Shown: positions 8,027 through 17,723, counted from the first letter of the stretch. The stretch: 64,000 bases of DNA from Bacteroides zhangwenhongii (GCF_009193325.2 NZ_CP059856.1:2480001-2544000), one strand, 5' to 3'. A program made the numbers and translations. The notes: generated from the sequence alone by a model not told the origin.

Positions 8027-10168
8027 TTAGAAGAACAGGAAGCGTGTATCCTTTACATTTGCTTTCAGATACAAGTCGTTCATCAGACGGCTGGCGAAGC
8101 GAGCGTGCATATTGGCCAACGTAGCTTCTTCCGTTTTCGCGTCAAATGTCTCGTTCAGTTTGTCCTTGCCGTAAACTTGCAGTACAAATACTCCGGCATT
8201 ACCCTTGATAGGTGTGCTCAACTTGTTCATTTCAGCAACAGAAGCATAGGCGCCTACCAACGGTTCACTGCTGCGCAATGCGGAAACATAAGCAGGAGCG
8301 GCGAAGGTAACCATCTTCAAAGAATCGCTTACAGCGTTAGTCATAGACTTGTATTGGTCGAATGAAGTGGCATTTGCCGATTTCATATCCGCCATAATCT
8401 TTTCAGCCTTCTTGTCTTTTACGATTTCAGCTCTCAACTGATCCTGTACAGACTTCAAAGAACGGTATCCTTCCGGTTTGATGCTCACCAAGCCTACAAC
8501 CATCATGTGATCGCTTTCGCCACATTCGTACAGGCCGGAAACTTCACCCGGTTTAGCTTTATCAAATGTCCATCTCAAAGCTTCTTTAGTACCTCTCACG
8601 CCACCGATACCGTGTTCAGAGCTGTTCAAGTCTGCTCTGTCAAGCAATCTGTATCCAGCTTCTTCAGCGTTAGCCACCATCTTCTCAACACTAGGATTGG
8701 CTGCGATAAACTGGCTGAAATCATTGTAAGCACGATTGTAAGTTTCTTTACTGAACTCTACTTCACGCTTGACAACAGCTACTTTATATTTGTCTTTTAC
8801 AGCTTTCTTGTTGGTTACTTGCAGAATTACGTTTGCTTGTCCCATCGGTAAGTTCACCAATTCGTTCACACCTGTATTGTTGATGGCAGAGATGAATTTC
8901 AGGTTATCACCGTCGATCTGCGCACCTTCGTACTGAGCGGCAGTCAACCAATTAGAATCACCGGTCTGACCGTATTTTTTAGCCAGCTCCACAAAGTTGG
9001 CGCCACCTTTAATCGCATTGTAGATACTGTCTGCCAATGTCTTTGTCTTCAACGCATCTTCCGCGTATACCTGAATCTGGCGGAATTCGACAGAGTCGGC
9101 AGCAGCAGCCTTAGCAACAATCTTGAAAGAGTTGATTGTGTTATCGGCACCATTGTAGTAAGGACCGTATACCGCACCTACGGAAGCAGAGTCCAAACGT
9201 GCCACTACATCCGACGGGAAAGCAGTCTTGTTATAGAACAAGTCTACGTACGGAGCATCCGAACCTACCGATCGGATAAAAGAAGTGTAATCGTCTGTTG
9301 TAGTAGCCAACTGAGCAGTTGCCTCGTCCACTTCTTTCTGGATAGCAGCTCTGTCCTCAGGGCTTGCAGTCACCTGTACATCGATGTACTTGATGTCACG
9401 AGTTTCCTGATATTGCTTGAATTGTTCTTTCTTCTTGTTATACAGTTCTTTCAGTTCCGATTCTTTCACTACGATTGTAGAATCTACTACTGAAGAGTAA
9501 GGAATGCCTGCCAGCAACACATTGTATTGATTCACTCTTGCGTCGAAAGCGTCCTGAGCCTCTACCGGGTTAGAAAGAAGAGCTTTAGCGACCAAAGCCT
9601 GGTATTTTTCAGCCAAACGACTTTGAATCAAAGTTTTCTGAATAAACGACCAGTATTTATACATATTATTGTATTGTTCGGCATACTGTGCCGGCATCTG
9701 TGATTCGTTCATCTTAGCATATTCAACAAGGAACTTGTTCAACATATCCTTATCGAAGTTGCCTGTTTGCGGATTTTGGAAAGGAGTCTGTCTCAGCAGA
9801 GGATGTACACCAGCTTTCAGAATATCCTGAATTTCAGCAGTGGAGACAGTGAGTCCCAAAGCTTTTGCTTCCTTTTCGATCAGTTTATTGTTTACGTATG
9901 AACGCCATACTTCATCACGCACCTGGTTGGTTTGTTCGTCGTTCAAGGCGTTCACTCCACGCATGAGTTTCACCACTTCGGTATATTCCTCCACCAAATT
10001 CTGATACTCCTGAGCGGAAAGAGCGTCTCCGTTCACCTCACCTACGTCATGCGCCTGATGCGGCTGCATCACTTTCCATGCGTCACCCGCAATGAAAGCA
10101 AACAGCGCCAAGCCGATAACAATCACCAATAGAGGTCCTTTCGACCTAATGTTTTGTAACGTTGCCAT
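8027..10168 (-). CDS. SurA/PpiD-like periplasmic peptidylprolyl isomerase
   Basis: This 713-residue protein has a single N-terminal membrane anchor (GPLLVIVIGLALFAFIAGDAW) preceded by MATLQNIRSK. It is followed by a SurA-N-like chaperone region (residues about 40-200), and a parvulin (PPIC-type) rotamase region around residues 340-450 (FRQIQVYAEDALKTKTLADSIYNAIKGGANFVELAKKY is the clearest part). The layout matches PpiD, an inner-membrane-anchored periplasmic foldase that helps proteins emerging from SecYEG, and Bacteroidetes annotate it as SurA N-terminal domain protein. It is preceded by a 119-bp gap with a weak promoter-like TATCTTCG on the minus strand and is probably transcribed alone or with the upstream CBS gene. 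Confidence 0.88.
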   Translation of the reverse strand: MATLQNIRSKGPLLVIVIGLALFAFIAGDAWKVMQPHQAHDVGEVNGDALSAQEYQNLVEEYTEVVKLMRGVNALNDEQTNQVRDEVWRSYVNNKLIEKEAKALGLTVSTAEIQDILKAGVHPLLRQTPFQNPQTGNFDKDMLNKFLVEYAKMNESQMPAQYAEQYNNMYKYWSFIQKTLIQSRLAEKYQALVAKALLSNPVEAQDAFDARVNQYNVLLAGIPYSSVVDSTIVVKESELKELYNKKKEQFKQYQETRDIKYIDVQVTASPEDRAAIQKEVDEATAQLATTTDDYTSFIRSVGSDAPYVDLFYNKTAFPSDVVARLDSASVGAVYGPYYNGADNTINSFKIVAKAAAADSVEFRQIQVYAEDALKTKTLADSIYNAIKGGANFVELAKKYGQTGDSNWLTAAQYEGAQIDGDNLKFISAINNTGVNELVNLPMGQANVILQVTNKKAVKDKYKVAVVKREVEFSKETYNRAYNDFSQFIAANPSVEKMVANAEEAGYRLLDRADLNSSEHGIGGVRGTKEALRWTFDKAKPGEVSGLYECGESDHMMVVGLVSIKPEGYRSLKSVQDQLRAEIVKDKKAEKIMADMKSANATSFDQYKSMTNAVSDSLKMVTFAAPAYVSALRSSEPLVGAYASVAEMNKLSTPIKGNAGVFVLQVYGKDKLNETFDAKTEEATLANMHARFASRLMNDLYLKANVKDTRFLFF

Positions 10169-10287
10169 TTTGATTAATACGATTTATGTTTATTATTATT
10201 TCTTTCTTTTGTCGTTTTAGCGCACGAAGATACAAAAAATGCTAATATGCTTCTATTTATTAGCTAAAAATTTCTTGATTATCGTCA

Positions 10288-11544
10288 TTATTCCAAGACT
10301 TTTAAACGAACAAGTTCGATTTTCGTCGCCGTCACCTTGATTATCTTGAATTGATAACGTCCGATCTGAATCACTTCATGTAATTTCGGGAAGCTCTGAT
10401 ATTGGCTCAGGATCAACCCTCCTACCGTCAGATAATCATCCGATTCGGGCAGGTCGAGTCCGAACGTCTCATTCACCTTCTCTATTTCCAGACGGGCGGC
10501 CAGCACATACTCATGTTCGTCTATCTGCTTGCAGATATAGGAGGTATTATCGTGTTCGTCCTCTATATCACCGAAAATCTCTTCCACCAGGTCTTCCAAC
10601 GACACAATGCCGGACGTGCCGCCAAATTCGTCTACCACTACGGCAATCGTCTTCTTCTGCTGCATAAACAGCTTCATCAGCTTATGAGCCGACATCGTTT
10701 CAGGCACAATCGGCACTTGCTTCACATTGTCGTGCCAGTCTTTCGGGGCGCGAAACATTTCCGAAGAATGGATATAACCGACTACATTGTCGATATTCCC
10801 GTCGTATACGATTATCTTGGAGATACCGGACTCTATGAAACGGTTTTTCAGTTCGTCCAACGAGGTTGTCAGATCGACAGCTACCACCTCCGTACGCGGA
10901 ACAATGCAGTCGCGTATTTTTATATTCGAGAAATCAAGCGCGTTCTGAAATATTTTCACCTCCGTGTCCAGCTCTTCTTCATTCTCGGCATTGTCGATAC
11001 TACTCTGTACAAAGTAATCCAGATCGACTTTTCCGAATGCGATATCAGACGCTTCCTTATTCACCTTCATACCAAAAATGCGAAGAAACAAACAAGACAG
11101 TCCGGAGGACAATTTGGAGACGGGATACAAAATAATGTAACAGACAATAAGCGGAACGGCAAAAACATTCAGTACTAGATTAGGATTGATCTTGAACAAT
11201 GTTTTCGGCAAAAACTCTCCGGTTACCAGGATGATTAAGGTAGAGATAACGGTCTGCGCCAGTACCATAAGGAAGTGATTTTCTATGAATCCCGACAATA
11301 AATTGTCTCCGATAATCTGTGCCATCAGAATACCGTAGATAACCAAGGCTATATTATTGCCCACCAGCATAGTGGAGATAAACTCATTCGGATTCTTGAA
11401 AAAGACAGACAGGATGCGGGAAGTGACTCCCCCTTTACGTTCCATTTCAAAGCGCAGTTTGTCTACCGAGACAAAAGCTATCTCCATCCCCGAAAAGAAG
11501 GCGGAGAAAACCATAGTGATAATTAGAGAGATATAAATATTCAT
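10288..11544 (-). CDS. CNNM/DUF21, CBS and CorC domain membrane protein
   Basis: This 418-residue protein has an N-terminal DUF21/CNNM membrane domain with about four helices (residues 1-145, starting MNIYISLIITMVFSAFFSGMEIAFVS). It is followed by a CBS pair (about 205-330, with DCIVPRTEVVAVD and VVDEFGGTSGIVSLEDLVEEIFGDIEDE) and a CorC_HlyC domain at the C-terminus. The family is annotated as hemolysin-like or GldE-like and is linked to magnesium and other cation transport. The hemolysin name is historical. It lies 3 bp after lptC, at the end of the coaX-to-lptC operon. Confidence 0.9.
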   Translation of the reverse strand: MNIYISLIITMVFSAFFSGMEIAFVSVDKLRFEMERKGGVTSRILSVFFKNPNEFISTMLVGNNIALVIYGILMAQIIGDNLLSGFIENHFLMVLAQTVISTLIILVTGEFLPKTLFKINPNLVLNVFAVPLIVCYIILYPVSKLSSGLSCLFLRIFGMKVNKEASDIAFGKVDLDYFVQSSIDNAENEEELDTEVKIFQNALDFSNIKIRDCIVPRTEVVAVDLTTSLDELKNRFIESGISKIIVYDGNIDNVVGYIHSSEMFRAPKDWHDNVKQVPIVPETMSAHKLMKLFMQQKKTIAVVVDEFGGTSGIVSLEDLVEEIFGDIEDEHDNTSYICKQIDEHEYVLAARLEIEKVNETFGLDLPESDDYLTVGGLILSQYQSFPKLHEVIQIGRYQFKIIKVTATKIELVRLKVLE

Positions 11545-11547
11545 AGC

Positions 11548-12198
11548 TTATTTCACAGAATCTTTTTTCACGGAATCCGGCAAGGCTTTCAGTTCCGGCT
11601 GCGTAGTGCCCGCTTCATCATCCACATAGAAAATACCCTCTATATTGTGAATGGTGTAAACTGTCATTTGCTGGTTGGAGTCGAAGCCATGTCCGGTGAT
11701 AGTACGGTCCGGCTGCTGAATACGTATAAACTTGTCGGAATACACCTTCTGGGTAGCTTCGTTCCAATATAACAATTCCGTATTGAAACGTTCGCCTTTC
11801 CGGTTCTGTATATCTACGTTCCCTATCAGCTTCCAAAGCCTTTCTTTGTCATAGTAGTAGGCAGTATCCGCTTTGATACTGGCTTCTATATGAAAGATAG
11901 AGTCAAACTGCTCCAGATATACTCCTTTTTCAAATGCCCAATAAGAAGGTTTCTTTCGGTCGAACATCTGCCACTCTTCCGTTTTCACTCTATAACGTGT
12001 CACTCCGGAATCGGATATAAGGGTAGTGACCCCTAGCGTACTCATCATCGGAAGAGAATCCCGTTCAGTGATAGCTTCACCTATCGCTTTCGACTTGCCG
12101 CCACAGGAAGGAAATAAAAGAAGCATAACAATTGTCCCCAGGACAATTGTTATGCTCATGCTTTCATGCAATAAACGTTTTCTTCGTTTTCGCAACAT
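11548..12198 (-). CDS. lptC: LPS export protein LptC
   Basis: I choose ATG 12198 (MLRKRRKRLLHES), which lies 4 bp after the stop of the upstream TPR gene. A longer frame exists but would overlap that gene by over 100 bp. The protein has 216 residues, with a basic start, one hydrophobic segment (MSITIVLGTIVMLLLFPSCGG) that ends in a lipobox-like SCGG, and a LptC-like beta-jellyroll domain (VTRYRVKTEEWQMFDRKKPSYWAFEKGVYLEQF). LptC connects the LptBFG ABC transporter to the periplasmic LptA bridge. The TITGHGFDSNQQMTVYTIHN segment is typical of LptC/OstA-like repeats. Confidence 0.85.
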   Translation of the reverse strand: MLRKRRKRLLHESMSITIVLGTIVMLLLFPSCGGKSKAIGEAITERDSLPMMSTLGVTTLISDSGVTRYRVKTEEWQMFDRKKPSYWAFEKGVYLEQFDSIFHIEASIKADTAYYYDKERLWKLIGNVDIQNRKGERFNTELLYWNEATQKVYSDKFIRIQQPDRTITGHGFDSNQQMTVYTIHNIEGIFYVDDEAGTTQPELKALPDSVKKDSVK

Positions 12199-12202
12199 AC
12201 AT

Positions 12203-13525
12203 TTATCTAATCGTTGTAGTCTCTCCGATCCAACCGCCGATAGTGATGCGGTCACCGGCTTTATAACCCAACATGAAAAGGTCTTTAGCCTGCGGAGTAT
12301 GAGCAGAATATCTGCCAATCAACTTGTTCGCTTCTTCAGCCACACTAGGATCTACCGCCTTTGCACGTTGCAGTTTGTCAATCACTGCAAAATAGGTACA
12401 CTTGTTCAGAGCGGATTCATCGCTCCAGTTAGGACTCATCGCATAAAGGTTAGCGATCAGAATGTAAGGAGCACCATAATTTTCGTTGAAGCTGATGGCC
12501 TTCTGGCAATAAGATCTAGCCTGAGACAGTTTCTTGGCGGAAGCCAATACCGCTGCTGCCGCATACGCCTTTTCCGCTTTCTTCAAATTGTCAGTCTCCA
12601 AGTTCACCGCTTCGTCAAAGAACTTCACAGCACTGTCGATATCACCTTTCTTGAATGCCTGATATGCACATCCTGTGGCAGCTTCGGCAGTAGGTTCCAT
12701 TTTATAAGCATAGAATGATGCCTGCAGATATGCTTCACTTTCAGTACATTTCATCATTTTCATAATATCGATTACTTTCTTCAAGTATGCCAGATCCGTT
12801 TGGTTAGCTTCCACCTTCGGTCCGTAAATGCCTTGCAATGATTCACAATCGGCAGTTCCGCTATTAACGAACAAAGCGACCAAGTTATCTTTGATACCCA
12901 TATAGGCTTTCTTCTTTGATTCCTTAGTTTCGGCAGCAATAGCCGCATCTGCATACTCGGAAGCAGCCAGATAATCCTGAATGAATTGTTCCTTATGAGT
13001 AGGATCCGCTTTCAGCTTATCCAATGACATCTGCAAGAAATAGAACAAAGTAGCGGCAGCCGACTCGCCTTTCACAGCGTTAACAGATTGGCTCAACCAC
13101 TGATAAGCCTGATTTACGTCTAACTTCGGAGCAAAAGCGATATAATCTACAGCCTTGATACCCAATGCTTCTTCAGGAGAAGAGACCTTTGTTCCCTTAG
13201 CCAAGAAGTCAGGCGTATATTTGATACGCAAATCGTGCGTATTCATCAGTTCATTAAAGTATTTCTGATAATCCGGATTGTTTCTGTCCTTGATTTGTCC
13301 CATCAAGCCTTTCAGAATTTTATATCCGTCCGTAAAAGTATAGAAACGAAGCGTCGGGCAATTTTCCAACACAGCTTTCCATGGAGTATACGCATCTTTA
13401 AAGTTACCTGCACGCACAGCTTCATGCGAGATACTACTGTTTGAATTACAGTTCGCATCCTGTGCTACCACAGTAGTCGCCCCTGCTGAAAGGAACAACA
13501 TAGCCACAAGCGTTTTAATCTTCAT
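12203..13525 (-). CDS. Exported tetratricopeptide repeat protein
   Basis: This 440-residue protein has a signal peptide (MKIKTLVAMLFLSAGATTVVAQ) and a mature part made of helical repeats. At least two segments read as TPRs: one near residue 290 (CAYQAFKKGDIDSAVKFFDEAVNLE) and one near 340 (AKKLSQARSYCQKAISFNENYGAPYILIANLYAM). It is periplasmic or outer-membrane associated. It lies between a FadL-like outer membrane protein and lptC in an operon, an arrangement I associate with Bacteroides genomes, so a role in envelope assembly is a fair guess but not shown. Confidence 0.82.
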   Translation of the reverse strand: MKIKTLVAMLFLSAGATTVVAQDANCNSNSSISHEAVRAGNFKDAYTPWKAVLENCPTLRFYTFTDGYKILKGLMGQIKDRNNPDYQKYFNELMNTHDLRIKYTPDFLAKGTKVSSPEEALGIKAVDYIAFAPKLDVNQAYQWLSQSVNAVKGESAAATLFYFLQMSLDKLKADPTHKEQFIQDYLAASEYADAAIAAETKESKKKAYMGIKDNLVALFVNSGTADCESLQGIYGPKVEANQTDLAYLKKVIDIMKMMKCTESEAYLQASFYAYKMEPTAEAATGCAYQAFKKGDIDSAVKFFDEAVNLETDNLKKAEKAYAAAAVLASAKKLSQARSYCQKAISFNENYGAPYILIANLYAMSPNWSDESALNKCTYFAVIDKLQRAKAVDPSVAEEANKLIGRYSAHTPQAKDLFMLGYKAGDRITIGGWIGETTTIR

Positions 13526-13587
13526 TGTATTTAAATTTTAGTTGTTATTATAAAGTCGTCTATTCTCTCTCACTTTGTTGCAACTAA

Positions 13588-14862
13588 TTATTCTACCCGG
13601 CGCTTGAAGAACCAACGTTCGTTGAACGTCAATCCAATGCTCACACGGAAGATGTTTTCATTCACCATATTCGTTTCCAATCCTTTGACGCGGACAAACT
13701 GCCCACTTATACTGAGAATGGAACGCGAACGAGGAACAGGCAAACCGAAACCGGCAGTCACGCCATATTCGCGGGAAGCCTTTTCACCGTTGATCTTATA
13801 ATACGGAGTCGTATAATAAGCTCCCAAACGATATTTGATATGGGCAAGGTAAGAACGTCCTATCAAATTAGGAATGTACTCCGCACCCATTGATATTTTA
13901 TGACGGTCACAGTAAGTATATGTTTCATCAAAATCTTCACTCACACGCTCATTATCAACTGCATTGATTGCAAATTTCGCTTTTGACCATTGCTGCAAAC
14001 TATAATCCACACCAACAGTCAAGCGTTTGTCATAGTTGTATGTTAATCCAATTCCGAACATATTAGGAAGTTCAAAAGTTGCATCAAAACTGTTAGAGAC
14101 CGTCGTACTGTTTTGCGTCACTACCGTATAATCATTATTCAGTTTATGTTTCGGAGAAAATACAGCACCGATTGTCATAGAATGCTTCTTATCAAAATCC
14201 AACGTATACTGCGCACCAAAATCCAATTTATAATCAGATATCGAAATTCCCTTTTGCTCTATATAAGAGGTAGATCCTGACGTTTCCGGATAAAGAACAG
14301 TCGTTGAACGAGTAATATCTCCCCAAAAATAAGAAGCGTTCACTCCTACTGATAATTTTTTGAGTACTTTTACACCTAATCCGGCATACAACTGATGCAA
14401 ACCTCCGTCACCAGTAAAACTCCGAGTCTGACTGACTCCATTTGCAAACTTACTATCCGACACATTATATCCTACACTTGAGAAAGGCAATAGCCCCACA
14501 CTCATTGCTATTCTGGGATGCAAGCGGAATTGCATTGCCAGATAGTCAAAACTAGAGTTCTTAGCGTTCAGCTTCACACCGCCGTTATTGACATTCATAT
14601 TTTGCAGACTGACGCCTCCTTCGAAAATGAAAGTCAGAGAGTCAATGGCTGTATACGAAGCAGGATTCAATGGATTGATCTGCGCTCCATCACGGAGTCC
14701 AAAAGCAATTCCTCCCATCGCCTTGCTATTTCCGAAACCTTGATCGGACAAATCGCCATAGCCATATCGTGTATAAGGAGAGTTTGTATTATTTTGAGCA
14801 ATTGCCATTCCGGTAACCATCGTGAGCAAAAGCGCACATAGTGTGTGTTTAAATCCTACCAT
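13588..14862 (-). CDS. FadL-like outer membrane beta-barrel protein
   Basis: This 424-residue protein has a signal peptide ([23 protein letters not shown]) and a plug-like start of the mature chain ([29 protein letters not shown]). Many alternating amphipathic strands typical of an outer membrane barrel follow. The [18 protein letters not shown] segment resembles the start of FadL/OmpP1-type channels, which take up hydrophobic compounds. The start overlaps the end of coaX by 14 bp, suggesting coupled translation. Substrate unknown. Confidence 0.75.
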   Translation of the reverse strand: MVGFKHTLCALLLTMVTGMAIAQNNTNSPYTRYGYGDLSDQGFGNSKAMGGIAFGLRDGAQINPLNPASYTAIDSLTFIFEGGVSLQNMNVNNGGVKLNAKNSSFDYLAMQFRLHPRIAMSVGLLPFSSVGYNVSDSKFANGVSQTRSFTGDGGLHQLYAGLGVKVLKKLSVGVNASYFWGDITRSTTVLYPETSGSTSYIEQKGISISDYKLDFGAQYTLDFDKKHSMTIGAVFSPKHKLNNDYTVVTQNSTTVSNSFDATFELPNMFGIGLTYNYDKRLTVGVDYSLQQWSKAKFAINAVDNERVSEDFDETYTYCDRHKISMGAEYIPNLIGRSYLAHIKYRLGAYYTTPYYKINGEKASREYGVTAGFGLPVPRSRSILSISGQFVRVKGLETNMVNENIFRVSIGLTFNERWFFKRRVE

Positions 14863-15580
14863 TATTATAGTTTAAAATTCTATTTAATCCTTTCAACACT
14901 AAAAATCTATCTGCAAAGATGATACTTTTTACGCTGCTATCAAAAGAAAATTCATCTCCACCCGTTAAAAAAACCAAAAGTTCAGGATATTTATGCTTCA
15001 TAGACTCAATATAACCTGAAATTTCGTATTCCATCCCTTTTAAGACTCCGGCACGTATAGCCGTTTCAGTATCCCGTCCCATCGGGAGTTTGCGCCCGTT
15101 GGTATCCACCAGAGGCAAACGTCCGGTGAACTGCCGGAGCGCTTTGAAACGCATTTGCATACCGGGAGAAATATTACCGCCATGATACTGACCTTTCGAG
15201 TCAATGAACTCATAAGTAATGCAAGTCCCTGCGTCAATGACCAATATATTTCTATGCGGGAACTGTTCATTCGCACCTACCACAGCAGCCATACGGTCGT
15301 ATCCCAATGTTTCAGGAGTCTCGTACAAGTTGACCACCGGCAGAGGTGTCTCATGATTCAACCAGAGTAAAGGAAACGGCAAAGCAGCCAGATCCGCCAA
15401 TACCCGTTCGTTCAAATCAATGACAGTAGCCACAATCCCCTGATTCACCGGATATTTGGCGCAAAGCGCTTTCAAGCAATCCAACGACTGATTGGATTCT
15501 GTGAGCACTTCCACCATCTCCCCGTCATTGAAGAGAGCGACTTTCGCCATCGTATTTCCTATGTCGATAATTAAATTCAA
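14849..15580 (-). CDS. coaX: Type III pantothenate kinase CoaX (TTG start)
   Basis: CoaX phosphorylates pantothenate, the first step of coenzyme A synthesis, and does not use the PanK-I or -II folds. I place the start at TTG 15580, giving [17 protein letters not shown] and 243 residues, the usual length. The only longer ATG (15676) lies upstream of a strong -7 element at 15605-15612 and would add an odd hydrophobic stretch. Family motifs are the phosphate-loop-like DIGNT near the start, [25 protein letters not shown] with the catalytic Asp, and [15 protein letters not shown]. It is the first gene of the operon that runs through the FadL-like, TPR, lptC and CBS genes. Confidence 0.93.
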   Translation of the reverse strand: MNLIIDIGNTMAKVALFNDGEMVEVLTESNQSLDCLKALCAKYPVNQGIVATVIDLNERVLADLAALPFPLLWLNHETPLPVVNLYETPETLGYDRMAAVVGANEQFPHRNILVIDAGTCITYEFIDSKGQYHGGNISPGMQMRFKALRQFTGRLPLVDTNGRKLPMGRDTETAIRAGVLKGMEYEISGYIESMKHKYPELLVFLTGGDEFSFDSSVKSIIFADRFLVLKGLNRILNYNNGRI

Positions 15581-15604
15581 TGCGTTTTTTATCTTTAGCG
15601 GGCG

Positions 15605-15612
15605 CAAAGGTA
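15605..15612 (-). promoter_or_regulatory. Bacteroidetes -7 promoter element of coaX
   Basis: On the minus strand this reads TACCTTTG, an exact TAnnTTTG match. The expected transcription start near 15599 leaves a leader of about 19 nt before the TTG start codon at 15580. This rules out the longer ATG frame. Confidence 0.65.
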
Positions 15613-15753
15613 TAGTAAAAAAAGAAAAGATGAAGCATACGAAAAGAATTATCTTATCAAAAACGTTGCAAACCATTGAAATATAAGTGATTTCACCATG
15701 CTTGTATACTTGAAAGCTTTATAGATTTTCATACATTTGATAAGTTCCGATCA

Positions 15754-15816
15754 GCTATAATGAAAATAAAATTAGCTATAATGAAATCCGGATTAGCTAT
15801 AATGAAACCCTCATGA
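15754..15816. repeat. 21-nt direct repeat array left of the IS110 element
   Basis: Three consecutive units each begin with GCTATAATGAAA and recur every 21 nt (starting at 15754, 15775 and 15796). The rest of the unit varies (ATAAAATTA, TCCGGATTA, CCCTCATGA). A copy of the same unit is found on the right of the IS element at 17433-17460, sharing 20 of 22 bases with 15760-15781. The element therefore appears to sit inside or next to an older repeat array. Confidence 0.6.
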
Positions 15817-17438
15817 CAATTTAGAAGTCGCCAAAGTAAATGAAAATGTTCTGTCGCACGTCTTATTAGTATATCTTAGCATATCACTAATAATGACGAT
15901 TATGGCAGGGATTCATTTCGATCAGGTTGTATCGCGCGGTTGCGGTATGGACATCCACAAGAAGGTGGTGGTAGCGACGGTCCAAGGCGAAGGGATCTGT
16001 AAGGAGACCAAGTCTTTTGACACCTTCACGAGTTCTTTGACACAATTGAGAGAATGGTTGGTATCATTAGGAATCACTCACGTTGCGATGGAGAGCACTG
16101 GAGTGTATTGGAAACCGATATACAACGTGTTCGAGGATTACATCCGCAACATCTGGATTGTCAATGCCCGTCACATCAAGAATGTTCCGGGTCACAAGAC
16201 AGACAAGAACGACAGTGAGTGGATATGCCAGTTGCTAATGGCAGGATTGCTCAAGCCCAGTTTTATTCCCCCTCGTGAGCAGCGCGAGCTTAGGGATCTT
16301 ACTCGTTACCGCCGCAAGCTGATAGAAACGGTGTCGGCCAACAAGAACCGCATCATCCGTACGCTTGAGGACGGCAATGTCAAGTTGTCCAGCGTTCTGA
16401 GCGACACGAGCGGCTCAACTGCGACCAAACTGATAGAAATGCTTTGCGATGGCAGGATTCCGACATTGGCAGACATAGAGTCTGTACGACACAAGCGTTG
16501 TCTGCATTCCGCGGAGGAAATGCTTGAGGCATGCACGGGTTATATGAACAGCCACAAGATATACATGCTTCAGAAGATACGTTCATGCAACAGACGGCTC
16601 ACGGAGGAAATCACGGAGATGGACAGGCATATCAAGGAAATCCTCTCTCCCTACGAAGATGTCATTGCAAGGCTGAGCGAGATACCCGGAGTGCAAAACC
16701 GCACCTGCGAGGAACTGATAGCCGAGATTGGTCTTGACATGGGCAACTTTCCTACTGCGGCGCATCTTTGTTCCTGGGCAGGAATGTGTCCAGGCAACAA
16801 CGAAAGTGCTGGCAAGAAGAAGAGCGGAAGGACGAGCCACGGAGACAAGCATGTAAGGGCTACACTCGTTGAAGCCGCATGGGCTGCCTCACGAACAAAA
16901 GGGACGTTCTTCATGGAACGCTTCAACCGACTTGCCCCACGCAAGGGCAACAAAAAGGCGTTGATTGCCGTTGGGCACTCCCTTCTCAAGTGCATACACT
17001 ATGTGTTGTCAACAGACGGAAGATACAAGGAGCTTGGAGACAGTTATGTGCCTGAGAAGAAAGAGAAGCAACGCAAGGAATACCTGAAAGGTGAGTTAAA
17101 GAAACTTGGCTACCATGTAGTCCTGACGAAGAAAAAAGATTAGCCTACACAATATAAAACTGGGGACTGAGTTAATCCAAGGCCGAATTTTACTGGAACA
17201 TCCCGAGTCCGAAAATGAAACTGGTCCCAACTGCTGAGAGGCAAAGTTTGTGACATTATGAGCACGTGTATGAAAATTCAACATCAACTCAGCAGTATAA
17301 ATATAAATTGCCGAACATGCCAGCCGCGCACTTGCCCAACAGTGAGTGCTCTCTATTTTTGTGTCATTGGCTCAGAGAATACATAAAAACAAAGTAAAAA
17401 CAGCCGTTATAAACTAAAACGGCACAAATAATTTTCGT
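15782..17438 (+). mobile_element. IS110-family insertion sequence (ends approximate)
   Basis: The transposase at 15893-17143 defines the element. IS110 elements lack terminal inverted repeats and make little or no target duplication, so the ends cannot be fixed by eye. The limits given are those set by the two related 21-nt repeat copies at 15760-15781 and 17439-17460, giving a maximum of about 1.66 kb, a normal size for the family. The right non-coding part contains a 9-bp inverted repeat (actgctgag 17230-17238 with ctcagcagt 17288-17296), a possible piece of a folded RNA. Confidence 0.5.
15893..17143 (+). CDS. IS110-family transposase
   Basis: This 416-residue recombinase carries the IS110-type RuvC-like DEDD domain: D20 in GMDIHKKVVVA, E67 in HVAMESTGVYWKP, and D104 and D107 in GHKTDKNDSEW. 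The C-terminal Tnp domain has the SWAGMCPGNNESAGKKKSG segment, including the serine used in strand exchange. The central part is a coiled helix region. The frame is intact, so the element may be active. IS110 recombinases are guided by a bridge RNA encoded in a non-coding end of the element. The start may be ATG 15893 or ATG 15902; both precede the first catalytic residue. Confidence 0.93.
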   Translation: MTIMAGIHFDQVVSRGCGMDIHKKVVVATVQGEGICKETKSFDTFTSSLTQLREWLVSLGITHVAMESTGVYWKPIYNVFEDYIRNIWIVNARHIKNVPGHKTDKNDSEWICQLLMAGLLKPSFIPPREQRELRDLTRYRRKLIETVSANKNRIIRTLEDGNVKLSSVLSDTSGSTATKLIEMLCDGRIPTLADIESVRHKRCLHSAEEMLEACTGYMNSHKIYMLQKIRSCNRRLTEEITEMDRHIKEILSPYEDVIARLSEIPGVQNRTCEELIAEIGLDMGNFPTAAHLCSWAGMCPGNNESAGKKKSGRTSHGDKHVRATLVEAAWAASRTKGTFFMERFNRLAPRKGNKKALIAVGHSLLKCIHYVLSTDGRYKELGDSYVPEKKEKQRKEYLKGELKKLGYHVVLTKKKD

Positions 17439-17559
17439 ATGAAAATAAAATCGGCTATAAAGAGATGGCTACCGTGAAGCACAGGGTATCTTGAGGGTAA
17501 AAGCCTATGATTCTCTTTATATAATAACGTACACGGACGCAGGCGCGAGAGAATACTCT
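17144..17559. other. Non-coding region right of the transposase
   Basis: About 415 bp contain no gene. Features seen: a 9-bp inverted repeat (17230-17238 with 17288-17296), a small hairpin GCCGTT/AACGGC (17403-17408 with 17418-17423), and the repeat unit at 17433-17460. The left part probably belongs to the IS110 right end and the right part is the ancestral leader of the DUF4105 gene. Confidence 0.5.
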
Positions 17560-17630
17560 TTTATTAGAAAAAAAGCGTGTTATTGAGGGTGAGCCCCTCA
17601 CCCTCAATAACACGCTTTTTTTCTAATAAA
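17560..17630. terminator. Perfect 34-bp-arm palindrome with T-run
   Basis: The arms at 17560-17593 and 17597-17630 are perfect reverse complements with a 3-nt loop (ccc). The inner stem is GC-richer (gagggtgag/ctcaccctc) and the outer part is an A-run on the left and T-run on the right, so the RNA from either strand would form a long hairpin ending in U residues, as in a two-way intrinsic terminator. It lies 94 bp before the DUF4105 start codon. It could end transcription entering from the IS element. Confidence 0.7.
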
Positions 17631-17723
17631 TATAATAATATAGAGAAAACAATAAGTAGTATACATCGATTCTTCGTATATTCGCCGCCGAATAAAAAAG
17701 AATTTCCCCAAAAGAAACGTCCG

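Noticed and set aside
15754..15816. CRISPR array
   Set aside because: The 21-nt units are directly adjacent with no spacers and no cas genes are nearby.
17577..17723. 49-residue extension of the DUF4105 protein
   Set aside because: These codons come from the palindrome; the true signal peptide begins at ATG 17724.
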